NCBI GenBank assembly: GCA_951812665.1
Contig: CATOST010000032.1
Coordinates: forward strand, 62,001 to 126,000
DNA: 64,000 nucleotides
From: an uncultured Acidobacteriota bacterium
Lineage (GTDB): Bacteria; Acidobacteriota; UBA6911; RPQK01; JAJDTT01
Reading direction: 5' to 3'
Position numbers and translations under genes: made by a program. The notes below the pieces were generated by a model, which saw nothing but the letters and a program-made list of their open reading frames with translations, searched no databases and had not been told where the DNA came from. Shown here piece by piece: positions 35,741-45,504 of the stretch. Numbering within the stretch: the first letter of the stretch is position 1; each line of letters begins with the position of its first letter.

Positions 35741-35862
35741 GTTCTGTCTTCAGAACCGATTCTTGGGGGCAAGTGTAGCACGCGGCCAGCGCGCAAACGG
35801 GCACAAGAGGACGGATGGATCAGTTGGTTTGACTGGGTCTCCGTGGAGCTGGAACCATGCCG

Positions 35863-37185
35863 TCAGGGCCGGACGGTGATCCGGCGCGCTTCGTACAGCG
35901 TCTTCATGTCCCGCAGGAAATGCTCGCTGTCGTTTTCCCAGATCCGGAGCGTTTCGCCCAGCGAATTCCCCGGCAGCACGAATCGATACGAGAGCACGAC
36001 GCAGGAGTCGGACCCGGTGGCGGCGATCTGGGTGTACCCCTGTGTCAACGGTTCGGCGATCTTGCGGGGCTGACTCCACGTATATCCCGTGTCGGGACTG
36101 AACATGACGTAGTCTCCCGCCGCCGCCGAGGGGTCTGCAATCCCGACCTGGCTCTTGTAGCGCCTGTGATAATCGGCGAGGCCCGCAGGATAGTATCCGC
36201 CGTTGGGATCTTCCCAGTAAATGTACCGCATGGGGCGCCAGCCGAAGCTGCAGACCAGAATCCCGTTGTCCAGCAGAGCCATTTTCGGCTGTAGGCCCAG
36301 CGTCTCCAAGGAGACCGGTTCGCTCCAGGTCCGCCCTCCATCCAGGGAACGGCACTGAAAAAGTGGCGCGTAGCGGCCGGTTCGCATGATCACCACCAGC
36401 TCGCCGCCGCCGAAATCGGTGATGGCCGGCTCGCAGAAACTCTCCTGCCCGGTCTCGCCGTCGTAGGCGATGGTGGAGAGATACTCCCAATTCTTGCCGT
36501 CATCGTTGGAGGACAACATGTAGGTGCGGTACATGGGCGCCACGCCCAGTTTGGTGTCGAATCCGCTGATGGGCACATCATCGCCGACAAAGTTGCCGTA
36601 CGAGAGCGCCAGCAGTGTTCCGCCCGACAGCTCGTGGGCGACTTCGACGATGGGAGCACGGAACACGGTCTTGTAGTCGTCACCGATCACAGGCTTGAAC
36701 CGGGGGACGGAGATGCGGGCCTCGATCCATAACTGGTCGTCGACATTCGCGAAGTCGGCGAGGCCGTTCAATGTCATATGCCCGGCAAGAAAGATTCCTG
36801 GCCGGTCCGACGGTCTCGTGCCTCGCTGCAGGAGAAAGAGGGAGCCGTCCCGCCGTTGAAGCATCTGGAATCCCGAGATGGGAACCTGCTCTCCCTGCCA
36901 TGTGAGTCCGCCATCGGTTGAACGCAGGATCTTGTCCGTCGTCCCGCTGAGGACGATGGATCCGTCGTGCAGCTTGAGCAGCGGTGCTTGAGAAAGGTAA
37001 TACGGGGGCCCCGCCCCTTCTTCATGCACGATGGAGGGCTCGGAGACGGTCACCGAAGTAATCGCCGCCCGGGAATGAAGCGACATCGGTTTCGACGAAG
37101 GCGTGGCCTCAGAGCCGTGCACGACGGCGATGCCGGCGCCGAGCAGACAACTCGCCGTCAGGATCCTGGCCGCAGGGACAAACAT
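35863..37185 (-). CDS. Secreted sialidase-like (exo-alpha-sialidase superfamily) propeller
   Basis: 440 residues with a signal peptide (ILTASCLLGAGIAVVHG). Asp-boxes include KILRSTDGGLTW, MLSSNDDGKNWEYLS, CRSLDGGRTWSEPV and MFSPDTGYTWSQP, as in six-bladed sialidase folds. A catalytic-type Arg and acid are likely in VVIMRTGRY and ESFCEPAITD. The substrate need not be sialic acid: most soil and marine members have no proven activity. ATG 37185 has GGAGA 6 nt upstream. Confidence 0.8.
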   Translation of the reverse strand: MFVPAARILTASCLLGAGIAVVHGSEATPSSKPMSLHSRAAITSVTVSEPSIVHEEGAGPPYYLSQAPLLKLHDGSIVLSGTTDKILRSTDGGLTWQGEQVPISGFQMLQRRDGSLFLLQRGTRPSDRPGIFLAGHMTLNGLADFANVDDQLWIEARISVPRFKPVIGDDYKTVFRAPIVEVAHELSGGTLLALSYGNFVGDDVPISGFDTKLGVAPMYRTYMLSSNDDGKNWEYLSTIAYDGETGQESFCEPAITDFGGGELVVIMRTGRYAPLFQCRSLDGGRTWSEPVSLETLGLQPKMALLDNGILVCSFGWRPMRYIYWEDPNGGYYPAGLADYHRRYKSQVGIADPSAAAGDYVMFSPDTGYTWSQPRKIAEPLTQGYTQIAATGSDSCVVLSYRFVLPGNSLGETLRIWENDSEHFLRDMKTLYEARRITVRP

Positions 37186-37337
37186 TGAATCTCTCCTGCC
37201 TGTTGAAGGTTTCGTGTCACGACACGGTCAAGGCCGCACGCCTTCCTCCGGCGGACTCGTTGTCGTCGGGATTCCCGCCCGCGGCAGCGCCGCGAACGTA
37301 TTGAAGGTCGCCGTTGAGAGCCAAGATGTCTGCATCA

Positions 37338-38387
37338 TCAAGTTGCGGAAATGCGGGCGAGTGGAAGGTGGATCGAGGTTCCCGTTTCCGACGAGAGCTG
37401 CGTGGCTTCGACCATCTCCACGGCCGCCCGTCCGTCCTCGCCCGTGACGGCGGGATCTCTGTGGTTTCCAATGGCGTCGATGAAGTCCTGGACCTGGGTG
37501 TGGTAGGCAACCATCCGCCGTGGCGAATAGAGATTCGGTTCCCGCTGCGCGTAGTTCCATATGGGAGGCTGTTCCCAGACCTCCTCCCAATCTTTGCCGA
37601 CAGCCAATCGAAGCTTGCCGAATCCGTCACAGTCCAGGAGGCCCTTCTCGCACCAGACCCGGGCCCGGTAGCGGCTGCGGGGAAAGCCGGGGGACGAAAT
37701 CTCGTGACTCATCCAGATCTGGGCGCCGGCCCCGCCCGAGAATCGGACCTGAGCCAGGGCGGACTGGGCGCGCCATGCGGGGCCGTGAAAGGAACCGACG
37801 CTGCCGGTCACCGATTCCGCGTCCTGCCCGGTGAGCCAGAAGAGCATGTCGAACATGTGGGCGCCCCGGGCCAGGAAGGCTCCTCCGGCGGCCGGTTCCT
37901 CGAGCCAGCTCTGGCCGGCGACCCCCCGCAGCGGCCGGAGGGCCATGAAGTGGATCACCCGGACCGGACCCAGTGAGGCCGATTCCAGGATCCCGCGGGC
38001 CCGCGAGAAGACGCCTCGAAAACGCAAGGATTTGATGACTCCGAGGCGGCGGCCGGCCCGGCGGGAGGCGTCGATCATGGCGTCGCAGTCCGCCAGGCTC
38101 GTGGCCATGGGGTTCTCCACCAGGACATGCTTTCCGGCCCGGGCGGCGGCGATGGAATGCTCCGCCAGAACCTGGTGAGGTGCGGCGATGATGACGGCGT
38201 CGATATTGTCGCGCGAGAGCAGGGAGTTCACATCGGGTTCGGCGTCGATCCCGTGCTCGGCGGCAAATTCAGGCGCCCGGGAGCCGCCGGCCACCGCCAG
38301 CAACTGCGCCCCCCGATTGTACTGGAGGAGGCATCGGGCGTACGTCTGGTTCATATGTCCCGCGCCGACCAGACCGAATCTCACCAT
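37338..38387 (-). CDS. Gfo/Idh/MocA-like oxidoreductase with ENP in place of EKP
   Basis: 349 residues, cytosolic (no signal). The Rossmann motif is GLVGAGHM (5-12). The otherwise invariant EKP lysine is replaced: VENPMATS gives Glu91-Asn92-Pro93. The second-domain motif ARGAHMFDMLFWLTG keeps the conserved His. Loss of the EKP lysine usually weakens or changes the redox step, so this may be a dehydratase-like, binding-only or altered enzyme. ATG 38387 has AAGGAA upstream. It lies between secreted glycosidase-like genes on the same strand. Confidence 0.85.
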   Translation of the reverse strand: MVRFGLVGAGHMNQTYARCLLQYNRGAQLLAVAGGSRAPEFAAEHGIDAEPDVNSLLSRDNIDAVIIAAPHQVLAEHSIAAARAGKHVLVENPMATSLADCDAMIDASRRAGRRLGVIKSLRFRGVFSRARGILESASLGPVRVIHFMALRPLRGVAGQSWLEEPAAGGAFLARGAHMFDMLFWLTGQDAESVTGSVGSFHGPAWRAQSALAQVRFSGGAGAQIWMSHEISSPGFPRSRYRARVWCEKGLLDCDGFGKLRLAVGKDWEEVWEQPPIWNYAQREPNLYSPRRMVAYHTQVQDFIDAIGNHRDPAVTGEDGRAAVEMVEATQLSSETGTSIHLPLARISAT

Positions 38388-38514
38388 TTCGGTTCCTTCC
38401 GTCCCAGCCCGCATTCTTCTCCGCTTCTCCGCTTGTTCGACACGTCGGATCGTGGCTTCAGCACCCCGCGTTCGGGCCAATTCACGGTGCGTTCCAACCA
38501 CCCGACAACGCCTT

Positions 38515-41293
38515 TCATCTGAAGGTGAAGCCATAGAGGCGCGCTTGGCCGGCAAGCCTGAAGCGGAGCCGCACTGTTCCCGGCATCGGTCGCTGAATCC
38601 CTTGGCTGGAGGTCCACCGTACTGGGACCGCCACTCCATCCTGGTTCAGGACTTCACCCGTGGCCAGCACCTCCTGGGCATCGATCAACTCGACGGCGAT
38701 TCGGCCCGCGTCACCGGAGAGCCCTTCGGCGTTCACCTCAAGATCCGGAGGATGAGAGTCTTCCGCCAGAGGAATCGTGGTGAACCAGCCCGAGTCCGTC
38801 GCTGCGGCCACTTCCAGGCTCACCCACCCGTCCTGCCGGATGGTGGCCAGCCCAGTTTCCATGGGAAGATCGATCCAGTCGTGGAGCGGCCCGATGCTCA
38901 CGGGGCCGCCGGAATAGTAAAGCCACAACTCGTCCTCCACCTGTACCGGGAGATTTGCGGGGGAGATCCATCCGGCATCCCAAGTCCCGGATGTCCCCAA
39001 TTCGACGGTGGGGACACCGTCGAAGACATGGACGAAATGGCGGCCGTCACGACTCATCGCCAGTTGTTGGGGACTCAATTGCAGAGCGTCCCAGGCGTCG
39101 AAAAGGCCGACGTAGAGCTGGCCCTCGATCCAGACCGACATGGCGTGCTGTTCCACCTCGGTACCGGCCCGCGGTTGCAGAATCGGATTCTGCGGATCCG
39201 GCGTCCACCGGATGAGGTCGGGACTCCAATACCGGCAGGTTCGGCGGGTGTAGCGCGGGGACAGCAGGCCGGCGCCGAAACAGTGACGGCCGAAAACCTT
39301 CCAGCGGCGTTCCGGATTCGTCTCCAATTCGTCATAGAAGAGGTTTCTCCGGTCTCCGAAGCGCCCCGGATTGGTTCCGCCTCCGGGAAGCCGGTTCGGA
39401 TTGACCAGCACCCCTTCGGTCCACCGGTAGCCGTCGACCGAATAGTGGAGGCGGTTCCCCTCCGAGTGGTCCACCAGCGCCTTGTAGCGCTTCTCCGGAT
39501 CTGGCTCCCGCTCGTCGTTCACCACCATGGCCCAATGTCCGTTCGGCCGGTAAGCGAAGTCTACAATGTTGTTCTCCGTGGACCCCTTGTATTCCACCTG
39601 GTTCAGGACGGGCTTGACCCAGCGGATCCCGTCCTCGCTCTCGGCGTAACCGACTCGATAGCCTCCGGAAATCCTTTCTTGGAGGGACGTCCGGTCGGTG
39701 CCCGAATACCACATTCGAAACCGGCCGTCATCGAGTAGAATTTCTCCGTAGGCGGTGGCTCTGCCGTCGTCCCAGCTTCCGGGGGGACCGGTGCGCAGAA
39801 CCGGGTTGCCTGGGTGCTTCCGCATGGGGTGAAACGAGCGCCTCAGGCCCTTGAGGCCACTCACTTCCTGCATATCCAGGAACAGCACCCTTCGACCCGG
39901 CGCCGGTTTCAGGCCGGGGACCTTCAAGGTGTCGAAGTAGACGCCTCCGTCGGGGCCCCGGGTGGCGAGAGCCATCCCCAGAGTCCCGGCGTGCTTGCCC
40001 CGGCCCGGTCCCACGGTGTGGAAATGACTGAGGGCCGGGGCCCGGGTCCCCGCCGGTCGTTCGGCCCTCGTACTGCGCGCCGAAACGGGAACCCAGCCAG
40101 CGGGAGTAGAAAGTGTGGCTCCGCGTCGTGTTGGTCCAGAACACCCACCCCACGTCGTGTCGGTCCCGGACCAGGATGGGATGATGGGTGTGCTCCTGAC
40201 CCGGATGCAGGGCCTGCACCGACCAGGTCTCGCCGTCGAAGAAGGCGTACAGGATCTGATGCTCCACCTTTTCCCAGGCCACCAGGGCTTGCCGGCCCCA
40301 ACCGATGACGCTGTGGCTGACGAAACCGGTCCCGCTCCAGGGAACCCAGGGGACGGTGGCGGCAAAGTCTTGTTGACGGTCGAAATCATCCACGAAGTTG
40401 GGGAATTGGAGGTAGAAGAGATGGTTGAAACCCTCTCTTGACGACGTCAGGTGCAAGGTGCCGAAGCGGTCCAGGTCGGCGGCCGGGGCGCCGAAGTCAC
40501 CCGGTTGCGTCAGACGCAGTCGGAGCCACTCTTCATCCGTGGGTGAGGCAGCCCAGAGTTGCCGGGCGGGCTGCCGGGCGCGCCTCGAATAGTGGTGCCT
40601 TTTGTCCTGGATCGCATAAACGTTCCCGGAAGACGCCTGGACGACCTGACTGTAGAGAACCCAGGGCCGTCCGCCGGCGTCCGCCACCAGATCTCCCAGT
40701 TGAGGCCCGTCGCCCCGGTCGATCCGTTCCGGACCAGGAGTCCGGCCGTCGGACCGAGTCCAATTGGTCCTTGTTCCAAGGCTCTCTGATGGCTTCTCGT
40801 CTGCGACAGGGCACCGCGCGTACCAGATTCCTTCAGGCTCGGAACTCTGGAAGACCAGATGCAGGACGTCGTCCCGGTCGATCACGAGGCTTGCAGCCCG
40901 GGCTCCCCGAAACGAGCCGGTCAGGACCGACTGGCCTGATCCTCCGGCAACCTCAACGGAGTGGTGAAAATCACCGGAAATTTCCGGCTCGGCGCTTTTG
41001 GACACCGTCAGGTGGATAGCGGGGACTCCTGCGGCGGCGCCGTCGTGGGCCAGGAACCAGATTCCGTTGGAGTTGCTTACGATCTGCCGCCCGTTGGTCC
41101 GAGGGAAAGGAGGAACTCCGTTGTGGCTGCCCGTACGCAAAGTCAGGACCGCGGCCGCGTCGGCCATGGACCAGAGCACGCAAACGGAGAGAATCATTCC
41201 ACGTATCCAAGCGCGGGCCCGGGCCTTGACCGAAGCAACAGCCCCTTTCGCGGGAATGAATTCTTCGGCGAGATCGGCGCGACGTGGAATCAT
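38515..41293 (-). pseudogene. Secreted propeller/GH32-43-like protein, frameshifted
   Basis: Two frames encode one protein of about 925 residues. The first (ATG 41293, signal around MILSVCVLWSMADAAA) is a propeller of the SGNVYAIQDKRHH/WVLYSQVV type and runs to LGSRFGAQYEGRTTGG. Protein sequence then continues in another frame (TRAPALSHFHTVG) to the stop at 38515, covering a five-bladed GH32/43-like propeller (MWYSGTDRTSLQER, YAESEDGIRW, YWSPDLIRWTPDPQNPIL) and a beta-sandwich tail. The switch lies in the GC run near 40040-40075. The stop of the DUF3604 gene upstream is only 7 nt away. The C-terminal half resembles the gene at 50559. Probable indel or pseudogene. Confidence 0.7.
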
Positions 41294-41300
41294 CGGGCCG

Positions 41301-44210
41301 TCAGCGATAGGTGACCCAGATGGGGGAGGACCAGGCCACGTGCCCGTCGGACTGATGGAGGCGGACGTAGTAGAAGTGGGTTCCGGGCGCCGGGTCCGTC
41401 TCCAGGAAGGAAAAGTCGACCCGGCTCCGGCCCGGCTTTCGGGTATAGACGACCCGGTTGTCCCGGATCAGGACCACGTCGGCGACCGGTCCGGTTCCCT
41501 CGGCGTGAACCCGCAACGTGGGCCCCGACTCGGCATCGAAGGCATCCCCCATGATGTGGGTGCGGCCGCCCTCTTCCGCCCTGAAATCGAGGACGATGTT
41601 GTCGGTGGCGGCGTAGGCGTGCCGGCGGCGCATGGCGTCCATCAACCCTTGGGCGTCGAAGCGCTCGACCAGCAGGCAGGCGTAGGAGTAGTGGGTGGAC
41701 CAGTGGTCGGAGCTGGCCTGGACGCCCAGCCGGTACCCTTTCTCCCAGGCCTTCCAGACGAAGCCTTCCTCGAGATAGCCGCCGCGATGGGTGGCAGCGT
41801 CTTCCCGATCCGCCGCCAGAGGCGCTCCCGGACGTTCATAGGAGGTCCGGTCCCCCTGGAAGATCTCCACGAGCGGCTCCACGTCCTCGGCATGGTCCCG
41901 CCAGTCGGTCCCCATGGTCGGGGTTCCCGGCGTATGGGGCATGGCGAGTCCCTGGTACTTTCTGAGGTAGTCGTAGAGGACGTCTCCGCTGTTGACTACT
42001 CCCGAACGCTCCTGGGGTCCGGCTTCAAGCACGGGCGCCCCTCTGCCGGCAAAGACCACGTTCCGGTGGCCGTTGGGGTAACCCAGGTTCCGCTCGTATC
42101 CCAACAGCGGGACGAACCTGCCGGGGAGGTGGAACCGCTGGATCGATTTCTGCGTCTCCCACCAGACGTACTTTCCCGGGTAATGGTCGGTGATGGCCAG
42201 AAAGTCCAACGAGGCGGCGTCCAGGGCGTAGCGGTAGGTCTCGTGCAGGGAACTGTCCAAAGCGCCGTCCCGGGAGTAGTCGGTATGCCGGTGCATGTCT
42301 CCCCGGACGATCCGGTATGTCCTCCCGTCTACCTCAACGCGGTAGGAACGGATCCGGTCCAGGTCGCCCGGCTCGTCCCGGTGGTAGGGTTCGATGGATT
42401 CTTCCCGAGGCTGATGATCGTCCAGTTGAGACACCTCGCCGGTGCGGGACAGCTCCAACCGCCCCACCACCACGTCCTCCTGCAGGGTCCGGGAATCGGG
42501 AGATGCGCGGTGGATTCTCCGGTGGTCCGTGAGCCAAGCCATCCAGAGGGTCCCGTCCGCGGAGGCGTCCAGCGCCAAGGGCATGTCCAGTCTCCCGATG
42601 CTGCGCGGGACCATCATGGGCGCGGACCACGAGGAGCCCTGGTAGAAGACGCCGTAGACTTCCCAGCCCGGCCGCAGCGTGGATCCGTCCCCCGCCGTGG
42701 ACTCCTGGTGGCGGAAGAAGAGCCACATTCGTCCCTGCCGGTCCCAGATCAACCGCGGCAGTTCGTTGTCGTTCCGAAACCGGATCTGGGTTGCGGGCGG
42801 GCGATAGATTCGTAGACCGCTCCGGGAAAGCTTGGAGAAATGGTCTTCCAGGACTTGGGACACGTCTTCCAGCGGACGGCTCCATCGATTCCCGTCGTAT
42901 ACGGCGACGCGGATGGTTCGCTCGTCCAGAAAGGTCTGCCGGGAACGGTCGACCCAGAAGCCCGAGTCCTTGCCCCAGTTGGGACCCGATTCGTTCCAGG
43001 CGATCCAGACCCGGTCCCGGCCGTCGCAGGCCACGTCGGCGTAGCCTTCGAAGTTCCTGGAGCGGGACACCGGAACGATCTCGCCCATGTCCTGGGGACC
43101 CACCCGGCGCAGCTGAAGATCGTAGTCGCCTCTTGCGTACGTGTCCCAGACCACGTGGACGCCGCCCCGGGAATCCACCGCAAGGGCCGGCTTCCAGTCG
43201 TTGGCCGCCGATTCGCTCACTCTCCGTTCCGGACCCCAGGAACCGTCTCGGAGGGACCTGATAAGCACGTCCGATTGAGAGCCGCGAAATCCCTGCCAGA
43301 CCAAGTGGACCTCGCCGCCGCGCCCGGCGGCAGCCCGCGGGTACAGGTCGGGACGCGGGTCCTCGGTGAGGCGCGTCACCGGCCCCAGCACCCCGTTCTC
43401 CTCGGAGCGGGCGAACAGGTCCCAGTTCTCCTCCAGTTGCTGCGACCAGATCCACCAGGTCCGGCCGTCGTTGGTGGCCACCATCTGGAGGTCGGAGAGA
43501 TCCTGGCCTTCGCGGATCTCCACCGGGGAAGACCAAGCTCCGTCGGACAAACGGCGGCTCAGGATCCGCTGGCCCCCGTCCTTGAATTCGATCCAGCCGA
43601 CCCGGCAGCCAGCTTCCGAGGCCGCCAGGGCCGGGAAATCGTCATACGTCCCTTCACGGGTCAAGATCTGGAACAGAGGGACTTGGCTGGCGGCCACCTG
43701 TCCCGCCATCTGGGACCTTCGCACCCCCGGTTCCAAGTTGCGTGTATCGATCTTCAGCGGTCCTCCGGAGGTCGAAAGGGTCCACTCTCCAGGTTGCGCC
43801 GTCACTGCCAGCAGTCCCGGCCACACCAGCCTGGAGTAGGCGATGGTGCTGCGGAGTGGATCTCCTCCGACGAACAGTTGATTCTGGGTCGGTTCCTCCC
43901 AGTAGCTGGGTCTGCGGGGAAAGAATCTCCGGCTCTGGGCGTTCCAGGAGTGCCCTGGGCCCACCGAGGTGTCGCCGGCGTTCCGCCACGGCAGCAATTG
44001 GACCGATCCCGGCTCCGCTTCCAGGTGTCCGCTCCAATCGGAGGGTCTGGTATCGTCGAGTCCCAACTCGATCAGGAAGCATCGTTTCCCGGAAGTCAGG
44101 TCCGACGGCAGCGTCGTCTCCGGATCCGTTCGGGTCCCACAGCCGGCGAAGAGAAGGAGGACTGGAAGCATGGAACCGAATTGACGTGCCGCGTGCCGCA
44201 ATGGATGCAT
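41301..44210 (-). CDS. Lipoprotein with beta-propeller and C-terminal DUF3604 (PHP-like) domain
   Basis: 969 residues. The signal ends with LLLFAGCG (lipobox). Residues 150-600 form a propeller with repeats such as DLYPRAAAGRGGEVHLVWQG, DWKPALAVDSRGGVHVVWDT and YADVACDGRDRVWIAWNE. Residues 640-969 are DUF3604, a PHP-like metal-dependent hydrolase, with GDMHRHTDYSRDG, FLAITDHYPGK and GLAMPHTPGT giving the His/Asp metal ligands. The closing beta-sandwich (VVLIRDNRVVYTRKPG) is typical of DUF3604. Likely a surface phosphoesterase or glycan-related hydrolase. ATG 44171 is an alternative start 39 nt downstream. It leads the minus-strand cluster to 34517. Confidence 0.85.
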   Translation of the reverse strand: MHPLRHAARQFGSMLPVLLLFAGCGTRTDPETTLPSDLTSGKRCFLIELGLDDTRPSDWSGHLEAEPGSVQLLPWRNAGDTSVGPGHSWNAQSRRFFPRRPSYWEEPTQNQLFVGGDPLRSTIAYSRLVWPGLLAVTAQPGEWTLSTSGGPLKIDTRNLEPGVRRSQMAGQVAASQVPLFQILTREGTYDDFPALAASEAGCRVGWIEFKDGGQRILSRRLSDGAWSSPVEIREGQDLSDLQMVATNDGRTWWIWSQQLEENWDLFARSEENGVLGPVTRLTEDPRPDLYPRAAAGRGGEVHLVWQGFRGSQSDVLIRSLRDGSWGPERRVSESAANDWKPALAVDSRGGVHVVWDTYARGDYDLQLRRVGPQDMGEIVPVSRSRNFEGYADVACDGRDRVWIAWNESGPNWGKDSGFWVDRSRQTFLDERTIRVAVYDGNRWSRPLEDVSQVLEDHFSKLSRSGLRIYRPPATQIRFRNDNELPRLIWDRQGRMWLFFRHQESTAGDGSTLRPGWEVYGVFYQGSSWSAPMMVPRSIGRLDMPLALDASADGTLWMAWLTDHRRIHRASPDSRTLQEDVVVGRLELSRTGEVSQLDDHQPREESIEPYHRDEPGDLDRIRSYRVEVDGRTYRIVRGDMHRHTDYSRDGALDSSLHETYRYALDAASLDFLAITDHYPGKYVWWETQKSIQRFHLPGRFVPLLGYERNLGYPNGHRNVVFAGRGAPVLEAGPQERSGVVNSGDVLYDYLRKYQGLAMPHTPGTPTMGTDWRDHAEDVEPLVEIFQGDRTSYERPGAPLAADREDAATHRGGYLEEGFVWKAWEKGYRLGVQASSDHWSTHYSYACLLVERFDAQGLMDAMRRRHAYAATDNIVLDFRAEEGGRTHIMGDAFDAESGPTLRVHAEGTGPVADVVLIRDNRVVYTRKPGRSRVDFSFLETDPAPGTHFYYVRLHQSDGHVAWSSPIWVTYR

Positions 44211-44370
44211 CCGATTCGATGCCGGGATTCGGGTCCACGGTAGCGCTGGCCCGATCCCGGAAGCGGGGCAAGAACTCCCGAATCAGAGGCTATCACACCT
44301 GCGAAACGACGTTTCCGGCTGACCTTGAATCAGGAAAGGACTACAATGTGCTGATTCTAGGAGAGTGGGC

Positions 44371-45504
44371 TTGCTGAAACGGCTTTTCGTCGTCCTGATT
44401 TTGGGTGCCCTCTTGGCGTGGGTGGGACTGCGCCTGTATCGAGAGTTGGCGGTGGAGTCCATGGACGCTCCACAGCGAGGGCCCGCGCTTCTGGTCGAGA
44501 CGGCCAACGTGCAGCCGCATGCGTTCGAGACCAATCTGGAACTTCTGGGCGAGTTGAGGCCCCAGGCCGTGGTCGAAGTCATGTCCCGGATCAGTGGACG
44601 GCTTCAGCAAGTCCTGGCCGATCGGGGTGATCCGGTCAGGAAAGGGCAGTTGCTGGCCGTTGTCGACGACGTGGATCTCCTGCAGCAGATCCAACGGGCG
44701 GAAGCCGCCGTGGCGGTGGCATCGGCCGCAGTCACTCGGGAAGAAGCGACCTATCAGAACCTGAAGGTCCAGGTCGCGCGCTACCGTGAGCTCCACGATG
44801 AAAACCTCATCTCGACCCAGGATCTGGAGGATCTGGTCAGCCGGATGCGGGTTTCGCAGGCACAGCTGGAACTGGTCAAGGCACAGGTCAGACAGGCGGA
44901 GGCCGCGCGGAGCGAGTACAGGATTCAGCATGACCAGACTCGCATCTACTCTCCGCTGGACGGGTTCGTCGGATTCCGGCACTTGGAACCGGGGGCATTG
45001 GTGAACCCCAGCGTCACCATCGTCTCGGTGCTGGAGCTGGAGCGGGTCAAGACCGTGGTTCCGGTCTCGGAGAGCGGGATCAGCAGCATTCGGGTGGGTC
45101 TGCCCGCCCGAGTCGTCGTGGACGTCTATCCCGACCGGGTCTACCAGGGGACCGTCACCCGGATCAGCCCCTTCCTCAATCCGGAGACGCGGAGCGCCGA
45201 CGTCGAGATCGAGATCGTGAATCGTGACGGGATGCTGAAGCCGGGGATGTTTGCCCACGTGAGGATCGACGCCAAAATCTCCGAGACGGCGCTCAGCATC
45301 CCCCGTTCGGCGTTGCTGACTCGCGGCGAGCGGCACGGCGTCTATTTTCTGACCCGGGAACGGACCACGGTGTTCCGGGAGATCGAGATCGGCCGCATCG
45401 AGGGCGACGTGGTGGAGGTTCTGACCGGCCTGCACGATGGCGCCGAGGTGGTCGCCTCCGGAGCCCAGAACTTGAACGAAGGGGATGCGGTGAGGTCCGA
45501 ATGA
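44371..45504 (+). CDS. RND efflux periplasmic adaptor (membrane fusion protein)
   Basis: 377 residues. An N-terminal helix (LKRLFVVLILGALLAWVGL) anchors it. A lipoyl-like half motif (VEVMSRISGRLQQVLADRGD), a long alpha-hairpin coiled coil (about 100-170), the second lipoyl half (DQTRIYSPLDGFVGFRHLEPG) and the beta-barrel/membrane-proximal domains follow in the usual order. TTG 44371 is chosen because AGGAG (44359-44363) is 7 nt away; GTG 44365 would be too close. The last codons overlap the pump gene (ATGA). It links the pump to an outer-membrane channel, which is not encoded nearby. Confidence 0.92.
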   Translation: MLKRLFVVLILGALLAWVGLRLYRELAVESMDAPQRGPALLVETANVQPHAFETNLELLGELRPQAVVEVMSRISGRLQQVLADRGDPVRKGQLLAVVDDVDLLQQIQRAEAAVAVASAAVTREEATYQNLKVQVARYRELHDENLISTQDLEDLVSRMRVSQAQLELVKAQVRQAEAARSEYRIQHDQTRIYSPLDGFVGFRHLEPGALVNPSVTIVSVLELERVKTVVPVSESGISSIRVGLPARVVVDVYPDRVYQGTVTRISPFLNPETRSADVEIEIVNRDGMLKPGMFAHVRIDAKISETALSIPRSALLTRGERHGVYFLTRERTTVFREIEIGRIEGDVVEVLTGLHDGAEVVASGAQNLNEGDAVRSE

